DNA of 33,582 nt from Sulfuritalea sp. (GTDB lineage: Bacteria; Pseudomonadota; Gammaproteobacteria; Burkholderiales; Rhodocyclaceae), in contig JAGXSN010000142.1 in the NCBI GenBank assembly GCA_018333815.1, positions 1 to 33,582 on the forward strand, read 5' to 3'. The position numbers were made by a program, and so were the translations under genes. The notes under the pieces are model-generated. The model searched no databases. It was not told the origin of the DNA and worked only from the letters and a program-made list of their open reading frames with translations. Positions 30,849-33,582 of this stretch are shown here, piece by piece. Every line of letters begins with the position of its first letter. The stretch's first letter is position 1.

Positions 30849-32105
30849 ATGGACGTGAAACGCTACATGGAAAAACTCGGCGCCGCCGCGCGCGCCGCCG
30901 CGCGCGAGATGGCGAGGGCGAGCACCGCCGCGAAGAACGCCGCCCTGCTGGCGATGGCCGCCGACATCCGCGCGCGCCAGGACCAGTTGCTCGCCGCCAA
31001 CGCCGCCGACCTGGCCGAGGCGCGGGCCGCCGGGCTGGAAGCGGCGCTGCTCGACCGTCTGACCCTCACCGAAAAGGGCGTCGAGACAATGGCGCAGGGT
31101 CTCGAACAGGTCGCCGCGCTGCCCGATCCGATCGGCGAGATTGCCGACATGAAATACCGCCCCTCGGGCATCCAGGTCGGCAAGATGCGCGTGCCGCTGG
31201 GCGTGGTCGGCATCATCTACGAGGCGCGGCCGAACGTCACCGCCGATGCGGCCGCGCTGTGCGTGAAATCCGGCAACGCCGCGATCCTGCGCGGCGGCAA
31301 GGAGGCGATCCGCTGCAACCAGGCTATCGCCGCCTGCGTCCGCGCCGGACTCACGACGGCCGGGCTGCCGGAAACCGCGGCGCAGGTGGTCGAAACCACC
31401 GACCGGGCGGCGGTCGGCCATCTGGTGGCGATGCCCGAATACGTGGATGTCATCGTTCCGCGCGGCGGCAAGGGCCTGATCGAGCGCATCAGCAAGGAAG
31501 CGCGCGTGCCGGTGATCAAGCACCTCGACGGCAACTGCCACGTCTATGTCGATGTTTCCGCCGACCCGGCCAAGGCGCTGAAGATCATCGAGAACGCCAA
31601 GACCCAGCGCCTCGGCACCTGCAACACCGCCGAATCGCTGCTGGTCGCGCGATCGGTCGCCGAGTCGCTGCTGCCGCAATTGGCGGCGATGCTCAGCGCG
31701 CGCGGGGTCGAGATTCGCGGCTGCGCCGAGACGCAGATCCTCGTGCCGCAGGCCAGGGCGGCGACCGAGGAAGACTATTACGCCGAATACCTCGCGGCGA
31801 TCATCTCCTGCAAGGTGGTGGCCGATGTCGATGAAGCCATCGCCCACATCAACCGGTATTCGTCGGCCCACACCGAGGCGATCGTCACCGAGGACTACAC
31901 GCGGGCGATGCGCTTCCTGCGCGAAGTCGATTCGGCCAGCGTGATGGTCAATGCCTCGACGCGCTTCGCCGACGGCTTCGAATACGGCCTCGGCGCCGAG
32001 ATCGGCATCTCGACCGACAAATTCCACGCACGCGGCCCGGTCGGGCTCGAAGGGCTCACCTCCCAGAAATGGATCGTCTTCGGCAACGGGGAAGTTCGGT
32101 CGTGA
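30849..32105 (+). CDS. proA: Gamma-glutamyl phosphate reductase
   Basis: 418 aa; [71 protein letters not shown]. Confidence 0.97.
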   Translation: MDVKRYMEKLGAAARAAAREMARASTAAKNAALLAMAADIRARQDQLLAANAADLAEARAAGLEAALLDRLTLTEKGVETMAQGLEQVAALPDPIGEIADMKYRPSGIQVGKMRVPLGVVGIIYEARPNVTADAAALCVKSGNAAILRGGKEAIRCNQAIAACVRAGLTTAGLPETAAQVVETTDRAAVGHLVAMPEYVDVIVPRGGKGLIERISKEARVPVIKHLDGNCHVYVDVSADPAKALKIIENAKTQRLGTCNTAESLLVARSVAESLLPQLAAMLSARGVEIRGCAETQILVPQARAATEEDYYAEYLAAIISCKVVADVDEAIAHINRYSSAHTEAIVTEDYTRAMRFLREVDSASVMVNASTRFADGFEYGLGAEIGISTDKFHARGPVGLEGLTSQKWIVFGNGEVRS

Positions 32106-32572
32106 ACGATTACCGGGCCATCCTGCCAGCACCGACTTTCAGCCTCGCCATTCGCTGCGGCGACGACGAAATCACCGAGATCGTTTATCTGGAACCCTGC
32201 GCCGAACTCCAACCGCACGGACGGCTGGCGCAGGAAGCCGGCCGGCAACTGAGGGCCTACCTGAACGACCCGCAGTTCACGTTTTCCCTGCCGCTGGCGC
32301 CGACCGGCACAACCTTCCAGCGCCGCGTCTGGACCGGCATCGCGGCCATCGCGGCCGGGGAAACGCGCAGCTACGGCGAACTGGCGCAGTCCATCTGCAG
32401 CGGCGCGCGCGCGGTGGGCAACGCCTGCGGCGCGAATCCGTATCCGCTCGTCGTGCCCTGCCACCGCGTCGTGGCGAGCGACGGCGGGCTGGGCGGCTTC
32501 GCGCGCAGCCGCGGCGGATTCCTGCTCGAGGTGAAGCGCTGGCTGCTCGCGCATGAAAGCGCAAGACGCTGA
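32102..32572 (+). CDS. ogt: Methylated-DNA--[protein]-cysteine S-methyltransferase
   Basis: Active site [51 protein letters not shown] start overlapping proA end. Confidence 0.92.
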   Translation: MNDYRAILPAPTFSLAIRCGDDEITEIVYLEPCAELQPHGRLAQEAGRQLRAYLNDPQFTFSLPLAPTGTTFQRRVWTGIAAIAAGETRSYGELAQSICSGARAVGNACGANPYPLVVPCHRVVASDGGLGGFARSRGGFLLEVKRWLLAHESARR

Positions 32573-33464
32573 ACTGCTCGACGAGTTCGTCGATGCCCTG
32601 TGGCTGGCCGACGGGCTGGCGAAAAACACCCTGGCGGCCTACCGTTCCGACCTTGCGCTGTTTGCCGGCTGGCTCGCAGGCCGCGACGTTGCGCCGCAAG
32701 ATGCCCGCGCAGCGGACCTCGACGCGTATCTGGCCCATCTCTACGCCCGCACGCCACGCCCACGGCCGACGAGCCTGCGCCGGTTGCAGGCGGCCCAGCG
32801 TCGCTTCTACCGCTGGCTGATCGAGCAGGGTCGGCGCGGGGACGACCCGCTCCGCGACATCCAGGCGCCCACCGTGGCCGAGCGCTTTCCCAGGACGCTT
32901 TCCGAAGCCCAGGTCGAGGCCCTGCTCGCCGCGCCCGATTGCACTACGTCGCGGGGCCTGCGCGACCGCGCGCTGCTCGAAACGCTCTACGCCACGGGGC
33001 TGCGCGTGTCCGAGCTGGTCGGACTCAAACTGTTCAACCTGAGCCTCGACGACCGCGTGCTGCGCAGCTTCGGCAAGGGTGGCAAGGAGCGTCTCGTTCC
33101 CCTCGGCGAAATCGCGGCCGACTGGCTCGAACGCTGGCTGCGCGAGGGGCGGCCGGCGCTGCTCAAGGGCCGCACGGCCGATCACGTTTTCGTCACCGCG
33201 CGCCGCGACAGTGACGGCATGACGCGCCAGCTGGCCTGGATGCTGGTCAAGCGGCACGCCGTCGCCGCCGGCATCCCGCGCGACAGGATCTCGCCGCACG
33301 TGCTGCGCCATGCCTTCGCCACCCACCTGCTCAACCACGGCGCCGACCTGCGCGTGGTGCAACTATTATTGGGCCACGCCGACATTTCGACGACCCAGAT
33401 TTACACCCATGTCGCGCGTGCGCGCCTGAAGGAGCTGCACGCGCGCCATCACCCGCGCGGCTGA
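32553..33464 (+). CDS. xerD: Tyrosine recombinase XerD
   Basis: 303 aa; [12 protein letters not shown] (Arg), [12 protein letters not shown] (Lys), [41 protein letters not shown] (H-R-H-Y). Confidence 0.95.
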   Translation: MKAQDAELLDEFVDALWLADGLAKNTLAAYRSDLALFAGWLAGRDVAPQDARAADLDAYLAHLYARTPRPRPTSLRRLQAAQRRFYRWLIEQGRRGDDPLRDIQAPTVAERFPRTLSEAQVEALLAAPDCTTSRGLRDRALLETLYATGLRVSELVGLKLFNLSLDDRVLRSFGKGGKERLVPLGEIAADWLERWLREGRPALLKGRTADHVFVTARRDSDGMTRQLAWMLVKRHAVAAGIPRDRISPHVLRHAFATHLLNHGADLRVVQLLLGHADISTTQIYTHVARARLKELHARHHPRG

Positions 33465-33474
33465 AATTTAAGAT

Positions 33475-33582
33475 CTACGACCACGCCGCGCGAATGGCGG
33501 CGATGCCCTGTGCGCCCGCCGCCAATGCTTCCGGCAGGTCGGCGGGCGACAATCCCCCGATGGCATAGACAGGCAGCGGCAA
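33475..33582 (-). CDS. Partial: C-terminus of thiamine-phosphate-synthase-like protein (possibly MutT-TPS fusion)
   Basis: Minus strand ...[35 protein letters not shown]; resembles ThiE C-terminal P-x-YA-x-GGL...GIAAIR; runs off the window. Confidence 0.7.
   Translation of the reverse strand: MPLPVYAIGGLSPADLPEALAAGAQGIAAIRAAWS

Noticed and set aside
32553-33464. XerD as an integrase responsible for the RM insertion
   Set aside because: It looks like housekeeping XerD in a conserved context 8 kb away; nothing links it to the repeats.

Overview
A GC-rich, probably betaproteobacterial chromosomal window. (1) ~250-13641 holds an apparently complete Lap-type c-di-GMP-gated adhesin locus: type I secretion ABC transporter, HlyD-family adaptor, atypical LuxR-type regulator, a 1437-aa retention-module RTX adhesin, a LapD-like degenerate GGDEF/EAL receptor, a LapG-like cysteine protease, and a TolC/LapE-like outer-membrane protein. 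(2) ~13642-15267 looks like an eroded accessory/defence scar: a fused UPF0175/DUF3368 toxin-antitoxin relic, an intact dinD, and a frameshifted, truncated Mod-type DNA methyltransferase that overlaps dinD by ATGA. (3) 15268-22134 is mostly ordinary chromosome: EVE protein, TauE/SafE permease, two ParA-like ATPases without a visible ParB, quinone oxidoreductase, malic enzyme, alpha/beta hydrolase. (4) 22172-24111 is a compact Type II-like restriction-modification pair, an N-MTase divergent from an HTH_XRE-PD-(D/E)XK fusion. It sits inside the uvrD-hydrolase junction and is bounded by a 60-bp direct repeat (46 bp identical, 57/60 overall). The repeat rebuilds the uvrD 3' end on one side and keeps the hydrolase start and RBS on the other. 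(5) 24125-33582 is housekeeping: uvrD, leuS, lptE, holA, proA, ogt, xerD and the 3' end of a thiamine-phosphate-synthase-like gene. The most interesting observation is the scarless RM insertion with long target duplication and its HTH-nuclease fusion. I cannot show that any system here is truly undescribed. All family calls were made by eye, with no database search.
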